From CAISCU01 sp051861545 (lineage in GTDB: Bacteria; Bacteroidota; Bacteroidia; UKL13-3), in the NCBI GenBank assembly GCA_051861545.1, contig JBIMKP010000022.1, forward strand, positions 9,778 to 73,777: 64,000 bases of DNA. Direction: 5' to 3'. Below are positions 34,613 through 43,082 of this stretch, one piece after another. Below the pieces are notes generated by a model. The model searched no databases. It was not told the DNA's origin and saw nothing but the letters and a program-made list of their open reading frames with translations. Made by a program: the position numbers and the translations under genes. Position 1 is the first letter of the stretch. Each line of letters starts with the position of its first letter.

Positions 34613-35619
34613 ATTCCAAGCCATTCTTTAGCTGTTTTAAATAACAACTTTTCTTTGTCTTCTTGTGAGATTTCTTTCATTAATTCAATAAATCGTCCAT
34701 GTTCTAAATCGCCTAATGGGAAGGGGAAATCACTTCCCATTGCTATTTTATCAGCACCGAATTGATTGAATAAAAACCTGAAAGTATCATCATCATGAAC
34801 CAATGAATCGACATAAAATTTTCCTATATAATCTTTAGGGTCAGCAATTTTGTGTACATTACATAAATCAGGACGTGCATGAAAAGCGTGCGAGATTCTT
34901 CCTAAAGTTTGCGGAAAACAACCTCCTCCATGAGCAAATAAGATTCTGAGTTTTGGGAATTTATCAAAAATTCCTCCAAAAATCATACTGCAAATTGCCA
35001 ATGATGTTTCTGCTGGCATACCAATTAACCAAGGTAGAAAATACTTAGGCATTCTTTCTTGACCCATCATATCCCAAGGGTGAACAAAGATACACATGCC
35101 TAATTTTTCAGCTGTTTCATAAAATGGATAATAGTATTCATCATCCAAGTTTCTATGTTCAATATGAGTTCCAATTTCAACTCCAGGAAGGTTTAATTCG
35201 TGTTTGCAACGTGAAAGTTCTTGACAAGCTAAATCAATATCTTGCATAGGTAAAGTTCCTAAACCAACAAATCTAGTAGGGTAGGTCTCTTGAATTTTTG
35301 CTACATGGTCGTTATAATATTTTGCCCATTCAAGTGTATGTTCTGGTTTAGCCCAATAGTAGAAAAGAACGGGTACAATTGATAATGCCATCATTTGAAC
35401 TTGGTGCTTGTCCATGTGTTCTATGATAGATTCTGGATTCCAACACAACTCATCAATGGCTCTAAAAAAAGTGCCATCAGCTTTCATCATATTTGCACGT
35501 CCCGGCTGGAAATGATCTAAGTAAATGAATTCATCGCCATAACCATATTTATCTTTAAGGTTTGGCATAAACTGGGGTAGTATATGGGCGTGAACATCTA
35601 TTTTACTAAAAGAATTCAT
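34609..35619 (-). CDS. 2-amino-3-carboxymuconate-6-semialdehyde decarboxylase (amidohydrolase family)
   Basis: 336 residues, the family length. It decarboxylates ACMS in the kynurenine route of tryptophan breakdown. Zinc ligands and motifs: I-D-V-H-A-H-I-L-P near the start, F-V-H-P-W-D-M-M-G in the middle, F-A-H-G-G-G-C-F-P-Q-T-L-G-R-I and F-Y-V-D-S-L-V-H-D, then M-G-S-D-F-P-F-P-L-G (final metal-binding Asp). These match ACMSD specifically among amidohydrolases. No other kynurenine-pathway gene lies in the window. Confidence 0.9.
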   Translation of the reverse strand: MNSFSKIDVHAHILPQFMPNLKDKYGYGDEFIYLDHFQPGRANMMKADGTFFRAIDELCWNPESIIEHMDKHQVQMMALSIVPVLFYYWAKPEHTLEWAKYYNDHVAKIQETYPTRFVGLGTLPMQDIDLACQELSRCKHELNLPGVEIGTHIEHRNLDDEYYYPFYETAEKLGMCIFVHPWDMMGQERMPKYFLPWLIGMPAETSLAICSMIFGGIFDKFPKLRILFAHGGGCFPQTLGRISHAFHARPDLCNVHKIADPKDYIGKFYVDSLVHDDDTFRFLFNQFGADKIAMGSDFPFPLGDLEHGRFIELMKEISQEDKEKLLFKTAKEWLGI

Positions 35620-35694
35620 TTTGGTTTTGGTTTACTCGGTGGCAAATTAAGAAAAACAGATGAAACCACTTGAATATGAATGAAGCTTAAAAAA

Positions 35695-35729
35695 AAAGTC
35701 CATTAAGAAGCTGATTCTTAATGGACTTT
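35695..35729 (-). terminator. Intrinsic terminator of the AIM24-family gene
   Basis: Perfect 15-bp stem (35695-35709 with 35715-35729) and a 5-base loop. On the minus strand it is followed by further T residues. It lies 20 bases beyond the stop of the gene at 35749. Confidence 0.88.
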
Positions 35730-35748
35730 ATACTATTAATGATGAAAA

Positions 35749-36543
35749 TTAATAACCGTCACCATCTAAAATATTACCTAAACCACCTAAAATTCCACCT
35801 TCTTCTCTTCTTCCACCAACAGCGCCATAGCTTAAAATTCTTCCAGCTAATCTTGAAATTGGTAATGATTGAATCCAAACTTTACCAGGTCCTCTTAAAG
35901 TAGCATAAAAAACACCTTCACCACCGAATAAAGTATTTTTAATTCCACCAACAAATTGAATATCATAATCAACCTCTTTAGTAAATGCTACGATACAACC
36001 TGTATCAATTTTCAACATTTCACCAGGTTTCAATTCTCTTTCTTCAACATGTCCGCCTGCATGTAAGAATGCTAATCCATCACCTTCTAATTTTTGCATG
36101 ATGAAACCTTCACCACCAAACAGTCCTGTACCTAATTTCTTTTGAAATTCAATACCAACACTTACACCTTTAGCAGCACATAAAAAAGAATCTTTCTGAC
36201 AAGTAATTTTTCCACCTAAACGATACAAATCCATAGGAATAATTTTTCCAGGATATGGTGATGCAAAGGTTACTTGCTTTTTGCCTGAACCCATATTTGT
36301 GTAGGCAGTCATAAATAAACTTTCACCAGTTAAAAGTCGTTTTCCTGCCGACATTAACTTTCCAAAAATTCCACTTTGTTGTTGTGAACCATCTCCAAAT
36401 ATGGTATTCATTTGAACCCCGTCATTCATCATCATAAAACTTCCGGGTTCTGCCATAACTGTTTCTTGAGGGTCTAGCTCAATTTCTACACATTGCATTT
36501 CACTACCAAAAATGCGGTAGTCTATTTCATGATTACTAATCAT
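35749..36543 (-). CDS. TIGR00266/AIM24 family protein
   Basis: 264 residues. The double-psi/beta-helix-like family motifs are E-P-G-S-F-M-M-M near the start, repeated G-G-E-G-F and G-G-E-G-V-F-Y-A-T-L-R-G-P-G-K-V-W-I-Q-S-L-P-I-S-R, and a glycine-rich tail (G-G-R-R-E-E-G-G-I-L-G-G-L-G). The family is widespread, with unknown biochemical role (related to mitochondrial AIM24). Monocistronic: it has its own terminator and a long upstream gap. Confidence 0.88.
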   Translation of the reverse strand: MISNHEIDYRIFGSEMQCVEIELDPQETVMAEPGSFMMMNDGVQMNTIFGDGSQQQSGIFGKLMSAGKRLLTGESLFMTAYTNMGSGKKQVTFASPYPGKIIPMDLYRLGGKITCQKDSFLCAAKGVSVGIEFQKKLGTGLFGGEGFIMQKLEGDGLAFLHAGGHVEERELKPGEMLKIDTGCIVAFTKEVDYDIQFVGGIKNTLFGGEGVFYATLRGPGKVWIQSLPISRLAGRILSYGAVGGRREEGGILGGLGNILDGDGY

Positions 36544-36911
36544 TGTTATTTAAAATTTGATTCAAAAATATTGTATTAAATCAGAATGATAAAATAGTTT
36601 TGATAAGGGGGATAATTAATTGTAAAAACGGAAATATTTGATGTTGCCTTAAATCGATTAAGGTTTCCCTAAATTAGGTGAAATTTGCCATTAAAAACAA
36701 TTTGACACTTACGAAAAGATTCTGGTTTTGGAATTTTGAAGATGGATTGTAATTGACGTAAATACTTGATTATTAAAATTTTCAATTCATTTACCCCATA
36801 AAAAACAAAAACCCGACTGTTTGATTTGCATCAGGGACAACCGGGATAACGGATCAAATATACTACTTGTTTTTGAATTTCCTAATATTGATTCAAAAAA
36901 ATAAAAAAAAC
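36544..36911. other. Intergenic stretch with one hairpin
   Basis: About 370 AT-rich bases without a convincing gene. The one structured piece is an imperfect hairpin at 36812-36845: arms CCCGACTGT / ACAACCGGG, with TTGAT / ATCAG inside. On the minus strand T-rich sequence follows it (TTTTTGTTTTTT), so it could terminate minus-strand transcripts. The nearest minus-strand gene ends 740 bases away, so its role is unclear. Confidence 0.45.
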
Positions 36912-37031
36912 ATGAATCAACAAGAATTTGAAATGGCCATTTCAAAAGCTCGTTTCGAAAAATATTTAAATGCTACTAATTGTGATTTTGATAAAGCCCT
37001 TCAATTTGTTTTTTCAAGTTTAATTTATTGA
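36912..37031 (+). CDS. Very small protein, N-terminus reminiscent of Abi-like proteins
   Basis: 39 residues, ATG 36912 to TGA 37029-37031, preceded by an A-rich stretch. It reads M-N-Q-Q-E-F-E-M-A-I-S-K-A-R-F, then K-Y-L-N-A-T-N-C-D-F-D-K-A-L. The pattern AR..KYL.A...D..KAL is like the beginning of Abi-like proteins, and also like UBA-type helices. It stops five bases before the inverted-repeat segment at 37036, so it may be a truncated gene remnant or a genuine micro-gene. Confidence 0.4.
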   Translation: MNQQEFEMAISKARFEKYLNATNCDFDKALQFVFSSLIY

Positions 37032-37035
37032 AAAA

Positions 37036-37302
37036 CGAATATCTGTATGTTTACCAGTAAATTATATTAGTAAATTCCTAAATATTTTAAAATTGATTTA
37101 TGAATTGTATTTAGGTAAAATAAATTAAAAATAGAATCCTGTTTATTACGAAATTTCCTAAAATCCTATAGGGATGATATTATAGTAGTAAACAAAACTG
37201 AATGAATTACCCAGACGCCAAAACGGGCGCGAACCGAAGGTTCGCGACCGTTTTGGCGTCAGAGTGCTGTTATTAATTTACTGGTAAAGAAGCGGATATT
37301 CG
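37036..37302. repeat. 267-bp segment bounded by a two-part inverted repeat
   Basis: The left arm is CGAATATC-N6-TTTACCAGTAAATTA (37036-37064). The right arm (37274-37302) is its exact reverse complement apart from the six-base spacer (TGTATG against GAAGCG). The interior is non-coding and contains the GC-rich hairpin at 37214-37260. The structure is that of a small non-autonomous mobile element or a paired recombination site. No target duplication is visible outside the arms and no second copy is in the window. Confidence 0.75.
37214..37260. repeat. GC-rich 22-bp hairpin
   Basis: Arms 37214-37235 and 37239-37260 pair at 21 of 22 positions around a GAA loop. The outer part is GACGCCAAAACGG and the inner part CGCGAACC. 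The stem is very GC-rich inside AT-rich DNA. No U tract follows on either strand, so it is not a standard terminator. A protein-bound palindrome, an element end or a structured RNA are possible. Confidence 0.85.
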
Positions 37303-37474
37303 TGAAGTGGAATTTAGTAATTTAAGAAGCAATATAATTACAGAAATTTTGAAATGAGCTCAATTTGAAATTTCTCTGTTTTCAGCGGTTTTAATAGGAC
37401 TGATTTAATTGTGTTTATTGTCTATTGTGCAGATTTTCTAAAATAAACCTTAAGGTTTGGCAAATTGTTGATGG

Positions 37475-37575
37475 GCGTGCGTTTTGACTAAAATGGAAAT
37501 AGGGGAATGGATTAAATCAATTACTAAAATTGTACCTTCTTTAAACATTTAATGATAAACGTGATTGCTTGATTG
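37475..37575 (-). repeat. Intergenic cassette-like repeat, copy 1
   Basis: Most diverged of five related stretches of about 100 bases. It shares GCGTTT at the left, AAATAGGGGAA in the middle, a TTAAATCAA-type block, ACTAAAAT and GATTGC at the right. It ends about 13 bases from the stop codon of the SMI1/KNR4 gene that it follows on the minus strand. Confidence 0.65.
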
Positions 37576-37587
37576 GGATTATTTTTC

Positions 37588-38141
37588 TCAAGTTATTTTA
37601 TTTAAATCAGCCTTAATTTTATCAAGCTCTATTAGTAAGTAATTTATTTCAAGTCCTTCAAATTGGTTTCTAAGATTCAGACTAATTTTAATCTTTCTAC
37701 AAAGCCAATCTGTAAATGGCCCATAATTATATTTTTCGGCCGGAGATCCATCAAAAGCACAATCTGCTTGAATATAGAGTTCCACATTTGGGTTTTCTGA
37801 ATTAAGCTTGAAATGATAGAAGTTATAGCCCTGCCATTGTGCAAAAACAAATTGATTAGGACTGATTTCATTTTTGTCTAATTCAATAGCTCTTTTGAAA
37901 CCTCACTAGCATAATTTAAACCTGAAAGGGAAAAATCTTGGTGGTCATAAATTTTTAACTTTGATTTTGCCATCTTGAATAAAAATAATCTATATGCTTT
38001 TGGAAATGTAACTCCTATCAGTTTTTCATATCTAATAATTTCTTCTTCACTATATCCTTCCGGAAATATTTCAAGTTTATTTTTAATTAGAAAATCAAGA
38101 ATGGAACAATAGAAATTCTCAAGATAATCTGTTTTGTTCAT
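37588..38141 (-). pseudogene. SMI1/KNR4 (SUKH) family protein with a frameshift
   Basis: The first 87 residues (M-N-K-T-D-Y-L-E-N...E-E-E-I-I-R-Y-E-K-L-I-G-V-T-F-P-K-A-Y-R) are the SMI1/KNR4 N-terminal signature. Translation stops after S-K-E-L-L-N at 37878. One base added in the A run near 37892-37896 continues the frame as A-I-E-L-D-K-N-E-I-S-P...F-V-F-A-Q-W-Q-G-Y-N-F, ending D-L-N-K-I-T at 37588, about 184 residues in all. This points to a one-base deletion in a homopolymer, either real or a sequencing error. SUKH proteins often serve as immunity proteins to polymorphic toxins. Followed by repeat copy 1. Confidence 0.8.
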
Positions 38142-38151
38142 ATTTTACTTA

Positions 38152-39093
38152 TTACCAAGGTAGCTTTAGTTTTTCTATTTCTGTTGTGTATAAATTTTCA
38201 AGTTTTTCTATGATATCATGTGAGATAAATGACTCTGTGCTTTTAACATTGCTTATAAGCTGTTCAATAGTTAAATTACCTGGAATTACAGTGGAAACAG
38301 CATCATAAGCTAAACAGAAAGCTATTGCTTTTTGAGCCATGTTTTCTTCTTGCCCCACAATAGACCTAACTTTATTTACTAATTCAGCTCTGGTTTCGAT
38401 ATCATTTTTTGACCACCTGCTTCTTATATCATTAAAAACACTTTCTGAATTATATTTTCCACTTAACCAACCCGAATCAAGAGGGATTTTAACTATAATT
38501 CCAATATCTTTTTGTTGTGCCTGTTTAAACCCTCGCAAAGTATCTTGATGAAAAATATTAAAAAACACTTCCATTACTTTTGAGTTAGTGGTTTCCATCA
38601 ATAACTTCATGTCGTCATAAGTATCTAAAGAAGCACCATAAGCTTTTATTTTGCCTTCATCTATAAGTTTGTCGAGAATTTCATAATGGTCATTTTTGTT
38701 GCCATCAAAATATTTTGAAGGTGGATTGTGAATGATAAGTGAGTCGACATAATCTACCTGAAGTCTTTTAAGGCTTCCTTCTAAAGATTCTCTGATGTAA
38801 TTCGAATTAAAATTTAATAAGCCATCATGTGTGTGACCAAATTTTGTATTAATTACAATTGTATTTCGCTCAACTCTTTTAAGTGCTTTTCCTAATCTTT
38901 CCTCACCAGAACCATGACCATAATTTGGAGCTGTATCAAAGAAGTTAATTCCCAAATCCAAAGATTGATGAACAAGATTAATTGCCTCAGGTTCTGACAT
39001 ACTTTTCCATCCCGAATTTTGTCCTAATTGCCAAGCACCAAGACCAATTTCAGATATATTTATGGAGTTATTGATGTATTTCTTGTATTTCAT
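38152..39093 (-). CDS. Aldo/keto reductase
   Basis: 313 residues, TIM-barrel AKR family. It starts with I-S-E-I-G-L-G-A-W-Q-L-G. The catalytic tetrad is visible as D-T-A-P-N-Y-G-H-G (Asp, Tyr), N-T-K-F-G (Lys) and L-I-I-H-N (His). The C-terminal V-I-P-G-N-L-T-I-E-Q-L part binds NADP. It is most like the L-glyceraldehyde-3-P-reductase/YajO-like branch; substrate unknown. The gene starts the run of minus-strand accessory genes upstream of the SMI1 gene, with 10 bases between them. Confidence 0.9.
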   Translation of the reverse strand: MKYKKYINNSINISEIGLGAWQLGQNSGWKSMSEPEAINLVHQSLDLGINFFDTAPNYGHGSGEERLGKALKRVERNTIVINTKFGHTHDGLLNFNSNYIRESLEGSLKRLQVDYVDSLIIHNPPSKYFDGNKNDHYEILDKLIDEGKIKAYGASLDTYDDMKLLMETTNSKVMEVFFNIFHQDTLRGFKQAQQKDIGIIVKIPLDSGWLSGKYNSESVFNDIRSRWSKNDIETRAELVNKVRSIVGQEENMAQKAIAFCLAYDAVSTVIPGNLTIEQLISNVKSTESFISHDIIEKLENLYTTEIEKLKLPW

Positions 39094-39193
39094 TTGTTGA
39101 AAATTTCTTTTAAAGGATTCTCTTAGTCTAAACTTTATTCTTTGCTATTTCTGGAATTTAATCAACTGAATATTCTTATATTTCATTGTTCTT

Positions 39194-39625
39194 TTATTGC
39201 TTAAACATTTGACTGGAAATTATTCCTTTATTATTTTGATTTGGCTCAATTAAGTCCCATAAATTGCCATATAAGTCTTCGAATACAGCAACTGTTCCAT
39301 ATTCAAAAGTAGTAGGAGCTCTAACAAAATTTATTTGATTATTTAACATTTTGTTATAATCTCTAAAAAAGTCATCAGTGAATAGAAAAAAACCTACTCG
39401 TCCGCCGGTTTGATTTCCAATACTTTCCCTTTGTTTATCATTTGAAGCTTTAGCTAGTAAAATGCAACATTCTTTTGCTCCTTTGGGAGCAATGAGTACC
39501 CACCTTTTTTCATAGTTTAAGAATGTATCTTCCAAAAGTTGAAAGTCAAGTTTCTTAGTGTAGAAATCGATAGCCTCATCATAATCGTTTACTACCAATG
39601 CAATATGTGCAATTCTTTGATACAT
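39194..39625 (-). CDS. VOC (glyoxalase/dioxygenase superfamily) protein
   Basis: 143 residues. It starts Y-Q-R-I-A-H-I-A-L-V-V-N-D-Y-D-E-A-I-D-F-Y-T-K-K-L. Two beta-alpha-beta3 modules are present, with first metal-ligand His at H7 and later V-A-V-F-E-D-L-Y-G-N-L-W-D-L-I (Glu ligand region). The family contains glyoxalase I, fosfomycin and bleomycin resistance proteins and dioxygenases; a specific role cannot be assigned. Stand-alone gene in the accessory region. Confidence 0.87.
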   Translation of the reverse strand: MYQRIAHIALVVNDYDEAIDFYTKKLDFQLLEDTFLNYEKRWVLIAPKGAKECCILLAKASNDKQRESIGNQTGGRVGFFLFTDDFFRDYNKMLNNQINFVRAPTTFEYGTVAVFEDLYGNLWDLIEPNQNNKGIISSQMFKQ

Positions 39626-39717
39626 TTCGTTTATTTATTACTTATAGATTTTTGATATAAGGTTTACTATCGAATGAATATATTCAATTGTTTAAGCTAC
39701 TTTTCAAATATTTGGTT

Positions 39718-40065
39718 TTATTGTGTTCCTTTTAGAAAATCACCATCAATAATAAGAAGTTTTACTCCCTTAGCGGATAAAGATCTGTGAGAGCTAAGTC
39801 CATCAGAAACCACGTATGTTTCTCCTTTTGTTAGTTTAATTTTTTCACCTGTTTTCAGTTCACTAATAAACTCGCCTTCCAAACAATGCACAATATGTCC
39901 TTTTTGACACCAATGGTCTGCTAAATAGCCTTTAGAATATTCTACAAGTCGAATTCTAAGCCCTTCAAGTTGCAGAGTTTGCCAATAGGCAGAACCGGTT
40001 TCGCCTTTATGTTCAATTTTTTCTATAGCAGTCCAATCTATAGTTTGAAATGGTATGTTAAACAT
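39718..40065 (-). CDS. DHCW-motif cupin-fold protein
   Basis: 115 residues. It has the cupin double-stranded beta-helix signs: Y-L-A-D-H-W-C-Q-K-G-H-I-V-H-C-L-E-G-E-F (motif 1 with metal-type His) and S-S-H-R-S-L-S-A-K-G-V-K-L-L-I-I-D (motif 2). The A-D-H-W-C-x-K-G-H-I sequence is typical of the DHCW cupin group. Function unknown. Intergenic gaps of 90-170 bases on both sides suggest its own promoter. Confidence 0.85.
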   Translation of the reverse strand: MFNIPFQTIDWTAIEKIEHKGETGSAYWQTLQLEGLRIRLVEYSKGYLADHWCQKGHIVHCLEGEFISELKTGEKIKLTKGETYVVSDGLSSHRSLSAKGVKLLIIDGDFLKGTQ

Positions 40066-40232
40066 TTTGTTTGTGGGTTTATAATAGTGATTTTATCTTA
40101 GGTTTTGAAGAGAAATAGTGAGGATAAGGTTATAATTTAATTTATTTTATTGATGCGAATTTTTCTAAAACAATTATCCTTCGAATCCAAGCCTATAATT
40201 CATCTACTAAGCAGTTGATGATGTCTTTTAAA

Positions 40233-40781
40233 CTAATAATCTTCTTCTAATTCTCTTTTTATAATTTGTTTTGCTGATTTCCTATCTGTCTTACGAATTT
40301 TGGATTTTTCTTTTTGGTGGTATTTTTTCTTATCACTAAAAAAGTTCATGCTTGTCCATGCTAAACCGGAATCATTTTTTACTATTAAACCATTCCAAAT
40401 GCAGTCTTCGTAAGGACAACTATGCTTTGAGTATGTTCCAAAATTTCTATGTTTAATTCTCTTTTCAGAAAGGATTTTATGTTGATTTATTTTAATAGTA
40501 TTCCAAATATTCTCTTGGTCTCCTTTAGTAAGAATTTGACCTAATGTTGATACTTCAACATATGTCATTGGGTCTTTAAGTTGTAGGAAATCAAATGTCT
40601 TAATAAAAAAATTGTGTGCATGGTTTCTAACCTGGATTTTATGTTCAATATTTAATTTGTCATTTTCTAATAATGAACGGTAAAGACCTAAGGTATTGAA
40701 GTCCTCATATTCTTTATAATTGTCTATGTAAAACAAATATTCTGCAATTGTTAAAAGACTAAATTTTTTGCCAATTTTCAT
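40233..40781 (-). CDS. Hypothetical cytoplasmic protein
   Basis: 182 residues, no signal peptide or membrane segment. Lysine-rich. A motif C-P-Y-E-D-C-I-W-N-G-L-I-V with H upstream (Y-S-K-H-S-C) could bind a metal. The C-terminal tail is strongly basic (K-S-K-I-R-K-T-D-R-K-S-A-K-Q-I-I-K-R), as in nucleic-acid-binding proteins. I do not recognise a family. It is one of the minus-strand accessory genes. Confidence 0.65.
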   Translation of the reverse strand: MKIGKKFSLLTIAEYLFYIDNYKEYEDFNTLGLYRSLLENDKLNIEHKIQVRNHAHNFFIKTFDFLQLKDPMTYVEVSTLGQILTKGDQENIWNTIKINQHKILSEKRIKHRNFGTYSKHSCPYEDCIWNGLIVKNDSGLAWTSMNFFSDKKKYHQKEKSKIRKTDRKSAKQIIKRELEEDY

Positions 40782-40973
40782 TCTTCAATTTGTATCTTTT
40801 GTTAATATTATCTTTTTGAAATTTTTTAGATTGGATAATATGTTAGCCGCGCTCTAGCCTTTAAAATACTATATTTCTTTTGAAGGCCATACTTCAATAA
40901 TAGTAAAATTCGATTAAGTGATGATAATATACTTAAATGAAGGTAATTTTTTGATGACTGAAATTGTTTCTTT

Positions 40974-41564
40974 TTAAGTAGAAAGTTTGTCTTTTAAAAT
41001 GATTTTTAGTTTCTGAAATACATAATAAACTAAAAGTCCGATTAAGAACCCAATTAAAAGTCCAACAACTGCCCCTATAAATAATGCAGTTTCTGTTGTG
41101 AACCAATGAACTAAATTGTTTAGTATCCAAATTCCTATTGAACCAACAAATACTCCGGCTGTAGTTGTTGTTGAAAAGATAAATGTTTTGATAGCACTCT
41201 TGACCGATTTATAATAAATCCCTATAATAACTGAAGCAAAAATTATTCCGATACCAATTAATCCAATGATTAGTAAAATTTCTATGGCGGTCAAAACTAT
41301 ACCCGCTCCGATACCAAGAAACATCAATCCAATTCCCATCAATCCAAATATCCCAGGTCCGTTTAATACATCACCTTCAATCTCTTCGTTAAAGTTCTCT
41401 GTTTGGTTTTGAGTTAATGTGTCAGCCTTGATTTTTTTTGCTTGTGTATCATTTCTTATTTGACCATAAGAATATGAAGAAGTAAAAGTCAGAATTGAAA
41501 TTATTAACAAGCCTACAAAAACCTTTAAAATTGCAATTATGCTTTTAAAAGTTACCATTCCCAT
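40974..41564 (-). CDS. Hypothetical membrane protein
   Basis: About 196 residues from ATG 41564, one base after the upstream stop (TAAAATG). An ATG at 41585 in the same frame would overlap the upstream gene by 20 bases. A signal-peptide-like segment ends S-Y-S-Y-G-Q. A polar linker rich in K, T and Q follows, then three or four glycine/isoleucine-rich helices (I-G-L-M-F-L-G-I-G-A-G-I-V-L, I-G-I-G-I-I-F-A-S-V, L-F-I-G-A-V-V-G-L-L-I-G-F-L-I). Coupled to the gene at 41566. Function unknown. Confidence 0.7.
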   Translation of the reverse strand: MGMVTFKSIIAILKVFVGLLIISILTFTSSYSYGQIRNDTQAKKIKADTLTQNQTENFNEEIEGDVLNGPGIFGLMGIGLMFLGIGAGIVLTAIEILLIIGLIGIGIIFASVIIGIYYKSVKSAIKTFIFSTTTTAGVFVGSIGIWILNNLVHWFTTETALFIGAVVGLLIGFLIGLLVYYVFQKLKIILKDKLST

Positions 41565-41565
41565 T

Positions 41566-42171
41566 TTATTTATCAAGGTCTTCATATTTATAGGAGTTTG
41601 TGGTTAATGTTTTGTCTTTTAAATATCCCCAATACGTTTCGTTTCGATTTGGGTTTGTTATATATTCAATACCATCTACGCAATCATTTGTATCAAATTC
41701 GAAACTAACATTCCCTTTTGCATATAACTTTAAGTCACAAGCTCCGTAAGGAAAATAAATTGATGTGTCTAGCCAATACTCATAACAATCATTATCTATA
41801 TTTTCTAGGGTCCATTCTCTTTTATATTCTACTTGTTTGCCTGTTTTGTCCTTTAAGATTTCTTTATTATCATAAGGTGAAATAGATATTTTTCCTGCTA
41901 CTACATTTATAAATGTCAAAGTACCAAAACCCTGAATTATTGTTTCATGAGCAGAAGAATTCTGAATTATTGATTTTAAATTAATTTCCTTTTCTAAGTT
42001 TTTGAATTGTGTCCAGTCAAAACCAGGCATTAGGCCGGCACCCCAGACTTTAAATGAAACTGTTTTTGGTAGGATATTAGTTGGTTCGAAAAAAATAGTC
42101 TTGCTATCGTAAAAGTTTACACTATTTGCGTCATCAAATAATTCTCTTGTTAAGTCTATTGTTACTTTCAT
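41566..42171 (-). CDS. Hypothetical protein, unknown
   Basis: 201 residues, no signal peptide or transmembrane segment, acidic and aromatic-rich. It starts M-K-V-T-I-D-L-T-R-E-L-F-D-D-A-N-S and contains several W-G, Y-W and F-D-T-N-D-C-V-D patches suggesting a beta-rich fold. It is adjacent to and probably translated with the membrane protein gene downstream. I cannot assign a family. Confidence 0.65.
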   Translation of the reverse strand: MKVTIDLTRELFDDANSVNFYDSKTIFFEPTNILPKTVSFKVWGAGLMPGFDWTQFKNLEKEINLKSIIQNSSAHETIIQGFGTLTFINVVAGKISISPYDNKEILKDKTGKQVEYKREWTLENIDNDCYEYWLDTSIYFPYGACDLKLYAKGNVSFEFDTNDCVDGIEYITNPNRNETYWGYLKDKTLTTNSYKYEDLDK

Positions 42172-42354
42172 TTTAATTACTGTTTAGTTATTCGATGTCC
42201 TCGTTTTTGAATTAGGCTAAGTTTAGAAAATGTGCTGTTTTGGGCTGTGCTACTTTTGTTGTCCAATAAGTTTCAAATTAGTACTAAAATTTAATAGAAG
42301 TGCAAGGCTATTACTTGGCACATCTGCCCACCTGAAACAAAACCCTTTTTAGTT

Positions 42355-43082
42355 TTACGTTTTATTTAATGTCTGTAATTCACTTATTAATTCTTCTAAT
42401 CGGGTCTTTGTGCTTCGCTTACTATAGTTGTAAATTGGTCTAAATATTAGGAACATCAAAAACAAATAGAATAAAGTGCAAACTGCAATTGGAATGAACA
42501 TTTTATTTAATATTGAAAAATACATCCCCAATAAAGGTAGGATAGTAAATGTAGCAGTTATTCGCATATCTAAGATTAAATACCCGTTTATTTCAGTTCC
42601 TTTATCCGTCGCTTTCCAAGTTAAATTAACCATAGGTCTGAATGCATTTCTTATTGGAAATTGACCAAGTGTAAATTTTGTATTATTGTTTATAATTGAA
42701 CCATAAAATGCATTGTTAGACGACATTTGAAAAGAGTTGTATTGCTGAATATTAGTTTCTATGATACTTTGTGCTTGCTTTACGGTCAAATCACTAACTA
42801 ATGTAGGGCTTGCTGAAAATCTAAATTAGCACTAATTATCAATCAATTGAATTAGTTTTTTATAAATCACGGGAAAGGTTTTAAGAACAATTGCTTAAAA
42901 ATCCTTGCATCAAGTAAAATTAGATTTCAAATTACCTAAAGACAGAAACAAGGCCATCTTTGTCGTTGCTGCCAAACTGAGGTATTATTTATACATCTAT
43001 TTTGGCAGCGTCTAAAATCTGACCTGTTTCTGTCTTTTTCAGCGGGCCCTAATGTAAATTTATCGGTCTTAAATGGAAACAT
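42355..43082 (-). pseudogene. Small membrane protein gene interrupted by a MITE after codon 11
   Basis: The original ATG is at 43082 and gives M-F-P-F-K-T-D-K-F-T-L up to the element. After the element the frame resumes as V-S-D-L-T-V-K-Q-A-Q-S-I-I and ends T-L-N-K-T at 42355. Removing the 244-bp element and one 7-bp target copy gives a 158-residue protein without stops. It has two hydrophobic segments near the middle (I-T-A-T-F-T-I-L-P-L-L-G-M-Y-F and P-I-A-V-C-T-L-F-Y-L-F-L-M-F-L-I). The present 3' part has only a TTG (42789) as possible start, so a shortened product is conceivable but unlikely. Confidence 0.88.
42806..43049 (+). mobile_element. MITE-like element, copy 3
   Basis: 244 bp, same orientation as copy 2. 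Ends GGGCTTGCTGAAAA / TTTTTCAGCGGGCCC, flanked by an exact 7-bp duplication TAATGTA (42799-42805 and 43050-43056). The left half has diverged considerably from the other copies; the right half is almost unchanged except in the hairpin loop. Inserted in the 5' end of a membrane protein gene. Confidence 0.93.

Noticed and set aside
36812..36845. Riboswitch upstream of the small gene at 36912
   Set aside because: Only a single imperfect hairpin without a recognisable aptamer core; more likely a terminator-like structure.
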